NCBI GenBank assembly: GCA_040754375.1
Contig: JBFMCT010000017.1
Coordinates: 1-61,766 of the forward strand
Direction: 5' to 3'
Origin: Actinomycetota bacterium
GTDB lineage: Bacteria; Actinomycetota; Acidimicrobiia; Acidimicrobiales; AC-14
DNA: 61,766 bases
Positions within the stretch are counted from its first letter, which is position 1, and the number at the start of each line of letters is the position of its first letter. This document shows positions 6,703 through 15,587 of the stretch, piece by piece. Position numbers and translations under genes: made by a program. The notes under the pieces were generated by a model that ran no database searches, was not told the DNA's origin, and saw only the letters and a list, made by a program, of their open reading frames with translations.

Positions 6703-8604
6703 TCAGGCCACCGGCTCGATGCGCACGGCGGTGGCCTTGAACTCGGCGGTGCCCGACTTCGGGTCCCAGGCGTCGTTGGTGAGCAGGTTGGTGTCGACCT
6801 GGTCGGCGAAGTGCAGGGTGAGAAATGCGAGGCCGGCCCGCAGGGTCGGGTCGTAGGTCACCGGGGCGGTCACCGACCCTCGCCGCGAGGTGACCACCAC
6901 CGTCGACCCGTCGGCCACTCCGAACCGGGCGCCGTCGGCGGCCGAGATGCACAGGGTTTCGGGACGCCGCAGGGGGGAGGCGATGGAACCGCTCTGCACG
7001 CCCGTGTTGTAGGAGTCGAGGCGCCGGCCGGTGGTCAGGCGTACCGGGTACTCATCGGTCAGCTCGTCAGCCGGCGGCACCCACGCCACCGTGCTGAACG
7101 GGGCACGCGGCCCGGTGAGAGGACGGTCCCACAGCCGGCCGTGCAGGAACGGACTGCCGGGGTGGGACTCGTCGGGGCACGGCCACTGGATCCCGCCCAA
7201 CTCCTCGAGGCGCCGGTAGCTCATCCCGGCATGCATGGGCGACAGCGAGCGCACCTCGTCCCACACCGCCTCGGCCGAGGGCCGGCCCCAGTCGTGGCCC
7301 AGCCGGCCGGCCAGGGCAGCCACGATCTCGAGGTCGGGCCGGGCCGCCCCCGGCGGCGCCACCGCCTTGCCCATGAGCTGCACCCGCCGTTCACTGCTGG
7401 TCACCGTCCCCTCGGCCTCGCACCAGTCGGCGGCCGCCGGCAGCACGACGTGGGCCAGCTCGGCCGTGCGGGTGAGGAACAGGTCCTGCACCACCAGGTG
7501 GTCGAGGCCGGCCAGGGCGGCCCGGGCCCGGGCCACGTCGGCCTCCGAGCCGGCGGGGTTCTCCCCGATGACGTAGAGGGCCCGCAGCTCGCCCCGGGCC
7601 ATGGCCTCGAACATCAGGCTCAGGTGCAGGCCGGGCCGCGACCGCAAGGCCCGGCCCCAGGCGGCCTCGAACGGGGCCCGGACGGCGTCCACCGTGAGGT
7701 CGGCGAAGCCGGGCAGCCGGTTGGGGATGGCCCCCATGTCGCCCCCGCCCTGGACGTTGTTCTGGCCCCGCAGGGGGTTGAGCCCCGAGCCCTCTCGTCC
7801 CACGTGGCCGGTGAGCAGGGCCAGGTTGATGAGGGCGAGCACGTTGTCGACGGCGTTGTGGTGCTCGGTGATGCCCAAGGTCCAGCACAGTTGCGCTCTC
7901 GGAGCGGCCGCGTAGGCCCGGGCCACCTCGGCGATGTCGGCGGCCGCCACCCCGGTGACCCGTTCGGCGGCGTCGAGCGTCCAGGGCCCCACTGCCTCCC
8001 GGTAGGCGGCGAACCCGGTCGTGGCCTCGGCCACGAACTCCTCGTCGACCAGGCCGGCCGTGATGATCTCCCGGCCCATGGCGTGGGCCAGGGCGATGTC
8101 GGCCCCCACGTCGACCCCCAACCACCGCTCGGCCCACTGGGCCGAGGGCGTGCGCCGGGGGTCGACCACGAACAGGCGCGCCCCCCGCCGCACGGCCGCC
8201 AGCACGTGGTGGAAGAAGATCGGGTGGGTCTCGCGGGCGTTCGACCCCCACAACACGACGACTTCGGCCGTCTCGACCTCGCGGTAGGAGCTGGTCCCTC
8301 CGCCGGCCCCGAACACCGTCGCCAGACCGACGACCGAGGGGGCGTGTCAGGTGCGGTTGCAGCTGTCGACGTTGTTGGTGCCGATCACCACCCGGGCGAA
8401 CTTCTGGGCCAGGTAGTTGGTCTCGTTGGACGCCTTGGAACAGCTGAACAGCCCGAAGGCGTCCGGTCCCCGGTCCTCGACCACCCGGGCGAACCCGGCG
8501 GCCGCCCGGTCGAGGGCCTCGTCCCACGACGCCTCCCGCAGCCCGCCCCCGTCCCGCACCAGCGGCGTCGTCAGCCGGGGGAGCCTTGTCTTCCTACTGC
8601 CCAT
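6703..8604 (-). CDS. fdhA: Selenocysteine-containing formate dehydrogenase catalytic subunit (in-frame UGA)
   Basis: Read through the UGA at 8349-8347 this is a 633-residue Mo-bisMGD protein with Sec at position 86. The surrounding sequence, NNVDSCNRT-U-HAPSVVGL, is the active-site motif of Sec formate dehydrogenases, preceded by FSCSKASNETNYLAQKFAR and followed by FGAGGGTSSYREVE. Start: ATG 8604, with a strong GGAGGAGG-type ribosome site 10-16 nt upstream. The protein begins at KTRLPRLTTPLVRDGG and lacks the [4Fe-4S] domain that normally precedes this; that domain is in the gene at 4079-4939. Later parts include NPLRGQNNVQGGGDMG and the C-terminal MGD-binding domain. Role: two-electron oxidation of formate to CO2. 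Standard annotation would split it at the UGA into an 85-residue ORF and a truncated oxidoreductase. Confidence 0.92.
8317..8349 (-). promoter_or_regulatory. Sec UGA codon with candidate bacterial SECIS hairpin
   Basis: The UGA occupies 8349-8347 on the minus strand. After a 14-nt spacer, minus-strand bases 8332-8317 form a perfect 5-bp stem CGTCG/CGACG with the six-base loop GTCTGG. The loop region GGTCTG matches the apical loop of the E. coli fdhF SECIS element (GGUCU in the loop), and the spacing is similar. Flanking G-U pairs could lengthen the stem. Such an element recruits SelB with Sec-tRNA. Pairing and motif are seen directly; function is inferred. Confidence 0.75.
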
Positions 8605-8712
8605 GGTCGTGACCTCCTCCGGGCCCATTCTGGCCTGTGGCGGCGCGTCACGATCTGATGAACTGGGCGGGGATGGGCCCCGCCAGGGGCGCGGACGCGC
8701 CAGGATGGTCGC
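8605..8712. promoter_or_regulatory. Divergent intergenic region between formate dehydrogenase operon and ATP-grasp operon
   Basis: This 108-bp gap must hold the promoters for both divergent operons. The only clear signal is the Shine-Dalgarno sequence of the formate dehydrogenase gene (minus strand, about 8614-8620). I see no convincing -35/-10 pair. Confidence 0.4.
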
Positions 8713-10347
8713 GTGGGCGACCTGCTCGACGGCTACGAGGCTGAACCCAGTTGGGACGAGATGTTCGAACCCGCGGGAGTGGCGCGCCCGCCCTACTCCG
8801 CCCTCTACGACGCCCTGCGCACGTTCTCGGCCGAGGACTTCGCGGGCCGGTGTGTCAGCCGTGACCGGGCGTTCCGCGACCAGGGCATCACGTTCTCGTT
8901 CTCGGGGGAGGAGCGCCCCTTCCCCCTCGACCTCGTCCCCCGGGTGCTGTCGTCCGAGGAATGGGCGCTGGTCGAGGCGGGCGTGCGCCAGCGGGTGCGG
9001 GCGCTGGAGCTCTTCCTCCAGGACGTGTACGGCCGGGGCAGGATCCTCGAGGCGGGAGTCGTGCCTCGGGCGCTGGTCACGACCTCCAAGCACTTCCACC
9101 GGGCGGCGGCCGGCTTCGACCCGGCCAACGGCGTGCGGGTGCAGGTCGCGGGCATCGACTTGGCCCGCGACGGCGAAGGCCGGTTCTGCGTCCTGGAGGA
9201 CAACCTGCGCACCCCCTCGGGCGTGTCCTATGTGATCGAGAACCGCCGGGCCATGGCCCACGTGTTCCCCGAACTGTTCGCCAGCCACCGGGTGAGGCCG
9301 GTGGACGGTTACCCGGCCCAGTTGCTGGCCGCGCTACGAGCGGCCGCCCCGGTGGGCGTGCCTGACCCCCGGGTGGTGGTCCTCACGCCCGGCGTGTTCA
9401 ACTCGGCTTACTTCGAGCACACGTTCCTGGCCCGCCACATGGGGGTGGAGCTGGTGGAGGGCCGCGACCTCATCTGCCGCCAGAACGTCGTCTACCTGCG
9501 CAGCACCGACGGCGAGCAGCGGGTCGACGTGATCTACCGGCGGGTGGACGACGATTTCCTCGACCCGCTCCACTTCCGGCCCGACTCGATGGTCGGCTGT
9601 GCCGGGGTCCTCAACGCGGCCCGGGCCGGCAACGTGACCATCGCCAACGCCGTGGGCAACGGGGTGGCCGACGACAAGCTGGTCTACACCTATGTCCCGG
9701 CCATCATCGACTTCTACCTGGGCGAGAAGCCGCTGCTGCCCAATGTGACCACCTACCGCCTCGACGAGCCCGACCAGCTCGAGCACGTGCTGGGCCGCCT
9801 CGACCAACTGGTGGTCAAACCGGTCGACGGGTCGGGCGGTCACGGCATCGTCATCGGCCCCCAGGCCAGCGACCATCAACTGGCCCGCGCCCGCGAGAAC
9901 GTGGTGGCCAATCCCCGGGGCTGGATCGCCCAGGAGGTCGTCCACCTCTCGACGTCACCCACCCACATCGGGGACCGGCTGCGTCCCCGCCACATCGACC
10001 TGCGCCCCTTCGCCATCAACGACGGGGAGAACGTATGGGTGGCGCCCGGTGGCCTGACCCGGGTGGCCCTGCCCGAGGGCAGTTTGGTCGTGAACTCCAG
10101 CCAGGGCGGCGGCTCCAAGGACACCTGGGTCCTGGCCGGGGTACGAGGCCTGCCCGGAGCGGACGGTGCCTCGCCGATGTCCTCGCCGATGTCCTCGCCG
10201 GTGTCCTCGCCGATGTCCTCGCCGGTGTCGGCCGCGGACGGCCCGGGGACATCGCCGCGGCCCGACCCCGGCCCGGGGGCGGCCCTGGGCGCCCAGCAGC
10301 AGCAACAGCAGCAGCAGGGCTCCAACCGGGGGGCACCCGGGTGTTGA
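8713..10347 (+). CDS. Circularly permuted ATP-grasp protein (DUF404/DUF407 type)
   Basis: 544 residues from GTG 8713. The body matches the circularly permuted ATP-grasp family: PYSALYDALRTFSAEDF near the N-terminus, DRAFRDQGITFSFSGEERPF, FCVLEDNLRTPSGVSYVIEN, and GSGGHGIVIGPQAS late in the protein. The family is predicted to make amide or peptide bonds using ATP, but no substrate is known. It is the first gene of a trio with an alpha-E protein and a transglutaminase-like protein, a combination conserved across many bacteria. The C-terminal ~60 residues are unusual: five 12-bp repeats (SPMS/SPVS) and eight consecutive Gln, likely disordered. The stop overlaps the next start. Confidence 0.88.
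   Translation: MGDLLDGYEAEPSWDEMFEPAGVARPPYSALYDALRTFSAEDFAGRCVSRDRAFRDQGITFSFSGEERPFPLDLVPRVLSSEEWALVEAGVRQRVRALELFLQDVYGRGRILEAGVVPRALVTTSKHFHRAAAGFDPANGVRVQVAGIDLARDGEGRFCVLEDNLRTPSGVSYVIENRRAMAHVFPELFASHRVRPVDGYPAQLLAALRAAAPVGVPDPRVVVLTPGVFNSAYFEHTFLARHMGVELVEGRDLICRQNVVYLRSTDGEQRVDVIYRRVDDDFLDPLHFRPDSMVGCAGVLNAARAGNVTIANAVGNGVADDKLVYTYVPAIIDFYLGEKPLLPNVTTYRLDEPDQLEHVLGRLDQLVVKPVDGSGGHGIVIGPQASDHQLARARENVVANPRGWIAQEVVHLSTSPTHIGDRLRPRHIDLRPFAINDGENVWVAPGGLTRVALPEGSLVVNSSQGGGSKDTWVLAGVRGLPGADGASPMSSPMSSPVSSPMSSPVSAADGPGTSPRPDPGPGAALGAQQQQQQQQGSNRGAPGC
10171..10230 (+). repeat. Five 12-bp tandem repeats inside the ATP-grasp gene
   Basis: Five head-to-tail units of TCGCCGATGTCC or TCGCCGGTGTCC at 10171, 10183, 10195, 10207 and 10219. 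They are in frame and encode SPMS/SPVS repeats. A run of eight Gln codons (CAG/CAA) follows at 10294-10317. Both are slippage-prone. Confidence 0.95.
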
Positions 10348-11288
10348 GCCGCATCGCCGAGTCGCTCTACTGGGTGGGCCGCTACGTGGAACGGGCCGAG
10401 GACACGGCCCGCATCCTCGACGTGACCGTGCTCCACCTGCTGGAGGACCCGTCGGTCAGCGAGGAGGCCGCCTGCCGCACTCTGCTGGGCGTCATGGGCG
10501 TGCCCGACCCGGGCGGGCCCCTCGATTGCCAGCGGGTCATCGAGGTGCTGGCCTTCGACCGCGAGAGCAGTTCGTCGATCGTGGGCTCGCTGGTGGCCGC
10601 CCGCCAGTGCGCCCGGGGCATGCGCGAGGTGCTCTCGTCGGAGATGTGGGAGTGCCTGAACGCCACCTACAACGCCCTGCCCGCCCAGGTGGAGCGGGCC
10701 CGGCGGGTGGGCCCCCACCCGTTCTTCCAGCACGTCAAGGAGCGGGCCGTGGTGTTCGCGGGCCTGGCCGACGCCACCTTGAGCCGCGACGAGGGCTGGC
10801 GCTTTCTGGTCCTGGGCCGCAGCCTCGAACGCCTCGACATGACCACCCGCCTGCTTCTGGCCCAGTTCAGCCAGGCCGCGGGGCCGCCCGAGTGGGTGAC
10901 GACGCTGCGGTGCTGCTCGGCTTACGAGGCCTACCTGCGCACCTACCGGCGGGGCGTCGAGCCCGCCCTGGTGGCCGAGTTCCTCCTGCTCGACCGGCTG
11001 TTCCCCCGGTCGGCCTTCCACGCCCTGGCCCTGGCCGAGGAGTGCCTGGCCGAGCTGGAGCCCGCCTCCAGCCGCACCGGTCTCGACGACGAAGCCCGGC
11101 GCATACTGGGCCGGGCCCGGGTGGAGCTCGAGTTCCGGCGGGTGGAGGAGTTGCTGGCCGACCTGGCGGCCCACCTCCATGCCCTCCAGTCCGCCTGCGC
11201 GGCCGCCAGCGACGCCGTCAGCCGCCGCTTCTTCCGCCTCGGTGCCCCCCTCGAGTGGAGCCTCGAAGCCACCGGTACGACGCCGTGA
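10341..11288 (+). CDS. Alpha-E domain protein
   Basis: 315 residues starting at GTG 10341 (the next codon, TTG 10344, is also possible); the start lies inside the end of the ATP-grasp gene. The sequence LSRIAESLYWVGRYVERAED is the signature opening of the alpha-E family, an all-alpha protein with no known activity. HPFFQHVKERAVVFAGLAD and LGRSLERLDMTTRLL in the middle are further conserved stretches. It always travels with the circularly permuted ATP-grasp and a transglutaminase-like protein. It is probably part of a system that makes or attaches a peptide, but the biochemistry is unknown. Overlap on both sides indicates one translationally coupled unit. Confidence 0.9.
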   Translation: MLSRIAESLYWVGRYVERAEDTARILDVTVLHLLEDPSVSEEAACRTLLGVMGVPDPGGPLDCQRVIEVLAFDRESSSSIVGSLVAARQCARGMREVLSSEMWECLNATYNALPAQVERARRVGPHPFFQHVKERAVVFAGLADATLSRDEGWRFLVLGRSLERLDMTTRLLLAQFSQAAGPPEWVTTLRCCSAYEAYLRTYRRGVEPALVAEFLLLDRLFPRSAFHALALAEECLAELEPASSRTGLDDEARRILGRARVELEFRRVEELLADLAAHLHALQSACAAASDAVSRRFFRLGAPLEWSLEATGTTP

Positions 11289-12130
11289 CCTGGCGGCTGC
11301 GGATCGAGCACCACACCGGCTTCAACTACGGGGCCCCGGTGGTGGCGTCCTACAACGAGGCCCGGATCATGCCCTTGTCCACCCCCGAGCAACTGGTCAT
11401 CGAGGCCGAGGTGACGATCACCCCGCCGGCCAGCGTGTTCCGCTACTGGGACTACTGGGGCACGCTCGTCTACTCCTTCGACATCCATGCCGGTCACACC
11501 GAGCTGGAGGTGTGCGGACGGTCCCAGGTCGAGACGTCGGCCCCCCGCACTGGCGGCGAGGGCACCCGCTGGGACGACCTACGGTCCCCGGCCACCAGGG
11601 ACGGGTTCGCCGAGTACCTGGCCCCCACGTCCTACGTCCCCCTGGCCGGCCGCGAGATCGCGGAGGCGGCCCGGGAACTGGCAGCCGGCCGCTCGCCGGC
11701 CGACGCCTGCCGGGCCACGTCAGCCTGGGCCCGGGACCGCCTGCGCTACGAGCAGGGCACGACCACCGTCTCGACCACCGCCCTCGACGCCTTGGCCCAC
11801 GGCAGCGGGGTGTGCCAGGACTTCGCCCACGTCCACCTGGCCCTGCTGCGGTCCATGGGGGTGCCGGCCCGCTACGTCTCCGGTTACCTGCACCCCCACG
11901 AGGACGCCCCCGTGGGCCAGCCGGTCGAGGGCGAGAGCCACGCCTGGGTGGAGGCGTGGCTGGGCGACTGGATGCCGTTCGACCCCACCAACGGCCTGCC
12001 GGTGGGCGAGCGCCACGTGGTCATCGGCCGCGCTCGCGACTACGCAGACGTGTCCCCGCTCAAGGGCGTGTACCACGGCGGGCCGGCCGAGGCCCTGGCC
12101 GTCACCGTCACCCTGACCCGCCTGGCCTGA
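11285..12130 (+). CDS. Transglutaminase-like cysteine protease, ATP-grasp/alpha-E partner
   Basis: 281 residues from GTG 11285 (GTGA overlap with the alpha-E gene). The N-terminal ~110 residues form the bacterial transglutaminase-like N-domain (RIEHHTGFNYGAPVVASYNE, FRYWDYWGT). The catalytic core follows: Cys in GSGVCQDFAHVHLALLRSMG, His in GESHAWVEAWLGDW and Asp in FDPTNG. Family members are predicted amidases or peptidases working with the ATP-grasp partner. Complete, with all three catalytic residues present. Confidence 0.92.
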   Translation: MTWRLRIEHHTGFNYGAPVVASYNEARIMPLSTPEQLVIEAEVTITPPASVFRYWDYWGTLVYSFDIHAGHTELEVCGRSQVETSAPRTGGEGTRWDDLRSPATRDGFAEYLAPTSYVPLAGREIAEAARELAAGRSPADACRATSAWARDRLRYEQGTTTVSTTALDALAHGSGVCQDFAHVHLALLRSMGVPARYVSGYLHPHEDAPVGQPVEGESHAWVEAWLGDWMPFDPTNGLPVGERHVVIGRARDYADVSPLKGVYHGGPAEALAVTVTLTRLA

Positions 12131-12151
12131 CGAAGGCCGTATCGTTCACGG

Positions 12152-12925
12152 GTGGTGAACCTGACCGCGCCGGTCTACCGGCTCTACGAACGCCGACTGC
12201 TGGCCTCGTTGGCGCCGGTGCGCCGGCCCGGCCACATCGGGATCATCCTCGACGGCCACCGGCGGTTCGCCCGCTCGGCCGGGTTGGCTGACTACACGGC
12301 CAGTTACCGCACCGGGATGGAGAAGTTCCGGGAGTTCCTGGGGTGGTGCCACGAGCTCGACGTGCCGGCGGTGACGGCCTGGGTGCTCTCGACGGAGAAC
12401 CTCGACCGTCCCGCCGAGGAGCTGGGCCCCTACCTCGACGTGCTCATCGGCCTTTTCGAACGCCTGCCTGCGGACGCCGCCCGCCTGGGTTTCTCGGTGC
12501 GGGTGATCGGGAGCCTCGACATGCTGCCTGGGCCCCTCCTGCGGGCCGCCAAGGAGGCCCAGGCGGCCGCCCCCGAGGGTTCGTGGCAGCTCACCATCGC
12601 CCTGGGTTACGGCGGTCGCCAGGAGGTGGTGGACGCCTGCCGCTCGCTGGTGGCCGACCTGGTGGCCGAGGGGACGGCCCCCGAGGAGCTGGCGGCCCGC
12701 ATAGACGAAGCCGGCGTTTCCGCCCACCTCTACAACGCCGACCTACCCGACCCCGACCTGGTCATCCGTACCAGCGGCGAGGCCCGACTGTCGGGCTTCC
12801 TGCTGTGGCAGGCGGCCTACGCCGAGTACGTGTTCGTCGACCCCTTCTGGCCCGCCTTCCGCCGGGTCGACTTCCTGCGCGCCCTGCGTGACTACGCCCG
12901 GCGCGAGCGCCGCTTCGGCCTATGA
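12152..12925 (+). CDS. uppS: Cis-prenyltransferase, short-chain Z-isoprenyl diphosphate synthase type
   Basis: 257 residues from GTG 12152. Recognisable family blocks are [15 protein letters not shown] near residue 30, [43 protein letters not shown] and [13 protein letters not shown]. These place it in the UppS/Z-FPP synthase family, which condenses isopentenyl diphosphate onto an allylic primer to make polyprenyl carriers for the cell wall. The active-site motif normally reads DGN; here the Asn is His (DGH), and Trp is Phe. It may be a second, specialised synthase rather than the essential one. Confidence 0.85.
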   Translation: MVNLTAPVYRLYERRLLASLAPVRRPGHIGIILDGHRRFARSAGLADYTASYRTGMEKFREFLGWCHELDVPAVTAWVLSTENLDRPAEELGPYLDVLIGLFERLPADAARLGFSVRVIGSLDMLPGPLLRAAKEAQAAAPEGSWQLTIALGYGGRQEVVDACRSLVADLVAEGTAPEELAARIDEAGVSAHLYNADLPDPDLVIRTSGEARLSGFLLWQAAYAEYVFVDPFWPAFRRVDFLRALRDYARRERRFGL

Positions 12926-12935
12926 CCGTCGACCG

Positions 12936-14354
12936 GTGACCGGCCCGGGCGGGCACCGGGTGGCCGACCTTCTGGCCGGGCGGGTGGCCGTGGGCGAGGT
13001 CGTCACCGTCAAGGGCTGGGCCCGCACGAGGCGCGACTCGCGCTCGGGCGGGGGCCTGTCGTTCCTCACCGTGCACGACGGTTCGTGCTTCGACGCCCTT
13101 CAGGTGGTGGCCCGGTCGTCGCTGGCCAACTACGAGAGCGAGGTGCTGAGGATCACGACGGGGTGCTCGGTGGTCGTGTCGGGCACGCTGGTCGAGTCGA
13201 AGGGCCGGGGCCAGAGCGTCGAGGTCGACGCCGCCGCCGTGGAGGTGGTGGGTTGGGTCGACGACCCCGAGACCTACCCGATCGCCCCCAAGAACCACTC
13301 GTTCGAGTTCCTCCGCGAGGTGGCCCACCTGCGGCCCCGCACCAACACGTTCGGGGCCGTGGCCCGGGTGCGCCACACGCTGGCCATGGCCGTCCACCGG
13401 TTCTTCGACGAGCGGGGCTTCGCCTGGGTGCATACCCCGATCATCACGGCCAACGACGCCGAGGGGGCGGGGGCCATGTTCCGGGTGTCGACCCTCGACT
13501 CGGTGAACCGGGGCCCCGGGGGCCGGCCCGACTGGTCGGAGGACTTCTTCGGGCGCGAGACCCACCTGACGGTCTCGGGCCAGCTGAACGTGGAGGCCTA
13601 CTGCCTGGCCCTGTCGCGGGTGTACACGTTCGGGCCCACGTTCCGGGCCGAGAACTCCAACACCGCCCGCCACCTGGCCGAGTTCTGGATGGTCGAGCCC
13701 GAGATCGCCTTCGCCGACCTCAGCGACGACGCCGACCTGGCCGAGGCCTTGCTCAAGTACCTGTTCCGGGCCGTGCTCGACGAACGGGGCGACGACATGG
13801 CCTTTTTCACCGACCGTATCGACCCCGGGGCCGTGGGCCGCCTGGAACGGTTCGTGGACGCCAGCTTCGAGCGCATGGACTACGCCGACGCGGTGACGGC
13901 CCTGGAGAAGGCCGTGGCCGGGGGCCGGTCCTTCGAGTTCGCGGTGGGCTGGGGCGCCGACCTGCAGTCCGAGCACGAGCGCTACCTGACCGAGGAGCTC
14001 GTGGGCCGTCCCGTGGTCGTCATGAACTACCCCAAGGAGATCAAGGCGTTCTACATGCGGGTCAACGACGACGGCCGCACGGTGGCCGCCATGGACGTGC
14101 TCGCCCCCGGCACCGGCGAGATCATCGGCGGCAGCCAGTGGGAGGAACGCCTCGACGTGCTCGACGCCCGCCTCGCCGAGCTGGGCCTCGACCGCGACGC
14201 CTACTGGTGGTACCGCGACCTGCGCCGCTACGGCACCGTCCCCCACGCCGGCTTCGGCCTGGGCTTCGAGCGCACGGTCTCCTACGTGACCGGCCTGGCT
14301 AACGTCCGCGACGCCATCCCGTTCCCCCGCACCCCCAACAACGCCGACTTCTGA
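12936..14354 (+). CDS. asnS: Asparaginyl-tRNA synthetase
   Basis: 472 residues from GTG 12936, 10 nt after the previous stop. Domains: an N-terminal OB-fold anticodon-binding domain ([18 protein letters not shown], residues ~20-110), then a class II catalytic domain with motif 2 [15 protein letters not shown] and motif 3 [10 protein letters not shown]. The residues around [14 protein letters not shown] and [17 protein letters not shown] at the C-terminus are typical of AsnRS rather than AspRS. It charges tRNA-Asn directly, so an amidotransferase route is not needed for Asn. Length matches the family. Confidence 0.92.
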   Translation: MTGPGGHRVADLLAGRVAVGEVVTVKGWARTRRDSRSGGGLSFLTVHDGSCFDALQVVARSSLANYESEVLRITTGCSVVVSGTLVESKGRGQSVEVDAAAVEVVGWVDDPETYPIAPKNHSFEFLREVAHLRPRTNTFGAVARVRHTLAMAVHRFFDERGFAWVHTPIITANDAEGAGAMFRVSTLDSVNRGPGGRPDWSEDFFGRETHLTVSGQLNVEAYCLALSRVYTFGPTFRAENSNTARHLAEFWMVEPEIAFADLSDDADLAEALLKYLFRAVLDERGDDMAFFTDRIDPGAVGRLERFVDASFERMDYADAVTALEKAVAGGRSFEFAVGWGADLQSEHERYLTEELVGRPVVVMNYPKEIKAFYMRVNDDGRTVAAMDVLAPGTGEIIGGSQWEERLDVLDARLAELGLDRDAYWWYRDLRRYGTVPHAGFGLGFERTVSYVTGLANVRDAIPFPRTPNNADF

Positions 14355-14411
14355 CCCGTAGGGCCGGCCACCCGGACGGGAGCCTCGGCCCGGCCACCTA
14401 CCATTGACCGT

Positions 14412-15404
14412 ATGCCCCATGACGCCCTGGTCGATGCCCGGGGGCGGGTGGTGACCGACCTGCGGGTGTCGCTCACCGACCGGTGCAACTTCCGGTGCAC
14501 GTACTGCATGCCGGCCGAGGGGCTGCCGTGGCTGGCGGGGGACGAGCTGCTTACCGGCGCCGAGATCGAGCGGCTGGTGCGGCTGTTCGTCGGCTTCGGC
14601 GTTCGGGAGGTGAAGCTCACCGGCGGGGAGCCGACCCTGCGGCCCGAACTGGTCGAGATCGTGGGGCGGCTGCGGGCCACCGACGCCGGCCTCGACCTAT
14701 CTCTGACCACCAACGGCGTGCGCCTCGACCGGCTGGCCGGCCCGCTACGGGCCGCGGGCCTCGACCGGGTGAACGTGTCGTGTGACTCGTTGCTGCGCCA
14801 CCGGTTCGAGCAGATGACCCGCCGGGACGCCCTTGACCGGGTGCAGGCCGGACTGCGGGCGGCCGACGCCGCCGGCTTCGCCCCCATCAAGGTCAACTGC
14901 GTGGTCGTGGGCGGCACCAACGACGACGAGATCGTCGACTTCGCCCGGCTGGCCCGGGCCACCGGCTACGACGTGCGGTTCATCGAGTACATGCCCCTCG
15001 ACGCCGACCGGGCCTGGGAGCGGTCCAAGGTCGTGCCCTCGGCCCACGTGAAGGCGGCCATAGAGGCCGAGTTCGCACTGGTGGCCCGTGGCCACGGCCC
15101 CGAGCCCGCCACCACGTTCGACTTTGCCGACGGGGCGCCGGGCTCGGTGGGGTTCATCGCCTCGGTCACCGAGCCGTTCTGCGCGACCTGCAACCGGGCC
15201 CGGCTGACGGCCGAGGGCCAGTTCCGAACCTGCCTGTTCTCCCTCACCGAGACCGACCTGCGGGCCCCGCTGCGGGCCGGGGCCAGTGACCCCGAGTTGG
15301 CCGCCTTGGTGGCCGACGCGGTGTGGGCCAAGTGGGACGGCCACCGCATCAACCACCCCGACTTCGTGCAGCCCGCCCGCCCCATGTCCGCCATCGGCGG
15401 CTGA
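14412..15404 (+). CDS. moaA: GTP 3',8-cyclase MoaA
   Basis: 330 residues from ATG 14412. Radical SAM cluster CX3CX2C is at Cys25, Cys29 and Cys32 (DRCNFRCTYC). The second [4Fe-4S] site is at FCATCNRARLTAEGQFRTC. The protein ends in AIGG, the conserved C-terminal Gly-Gly that MoaA needs for activity. It starts molybdopterin synthesis from GTP. Its product is needed by the molybdenum formate dehydrogenase encoded at 4079-8604, though the two are not co-transcribed. Confidence 0.95.
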   Translation: MPHDALVDARGRVVTDLRVSLTDRCNFRCTYCMPAEGLPWLAGDELLTGAEIERLVRLFVGFGVREVKLTGGEPTLRPELVEIVGRLRATDAGLDLSLTTNGVRLDRLAGPLRAAGLDRVNVSCDSLLRHRFEQMTRRDALDRVQAGLRAADAAGFAPIKVNCVVVGGTNDDEIVDFARLARATGYDVRFIEYMPLDADRAWERSKVVPSAHVKAAIEAEFALVARGHGPEPATTFDFADGAPGSVGFIASVTEPFCATCNRARLTAEGQFRTCLFSLTETDLRAPLRAGASDPELAALVADAVWAKWDGHRINHPDFVQPARPMSAIGG

Positions 15405-15410
15405 CCCGCC

Positions 15411-15435
15411 GGGCGACCGGTGACCGGGCGAAGAG
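15411..15435 (+). repeat. 25-bp direct repeat, left copy
   Basis: Reads GGGCGACCGGTGACCGGGCG then AAGAG. It matches 24 of 25 bases at 21160-21184 in the same orientation; the only difference is G versus T at position 12. The core CCGGT-N-ACCGG is itself a small palindrome. The two copies bound the DM13 / UnbU-like / antiporter segment. Confidence 0.9.
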
Positions 15436-15554
15436 CCTTGGGCCAGTTTCGGGACCCGACCTCGTTCGCAGGGCATCGGGTGACGCCCGAGGCGTGATGC
15501 TTGGCGTTACTTTGGGGTCGACCTCGAGCTGGCTGGCGGCCAGCCGCGAACGGG

Positions 15555-15587
15555 TAACGCGACGATAACGCGACGATAACGGGCGAT
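15555..15587 (+). repeat. Three 11-bp direct repeats (candidate operator)
   Basis: TAACGCGACGA at 15555 and 15566, then the imperfect TAACGGGCGAT at 15577, directly followed by a -10-like TACAGT. An 11-bp period puts each unit on the same face of the helix; OmpR/PhoB-family response regulators (for example PHO boxes in Streptomyces) use 11-bp direct repeats. The regulator here is unknown. Confidence 0.7.

Noticed and set aside
8347-8349. UGA inside the formate dehydrogenase gene as a nonsense mutation
   Set aside because: The flanking residues match the Sec active-site motif, the frame is intact on both sides, a SECIS-like hairpin follows and selD is in the window.
10171-10230. CRISPR or iteron array
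   Set aside because: 12-bp coding minisatellite without spacers.
9876-11180. Long minus-strand open frame opposite the ATP-grasp and alpha-E genes
   Set aside because: Composition is that of an antisense shadow of high-GC codons; the plus-strand proteins are clearly recognised.
12888-12935. Earlier start for asnS
   Set aside because: It would lie inside the prenyl synthase gene; GTG 12936 follows that stop by 10 nt and begins the recognisable protein.
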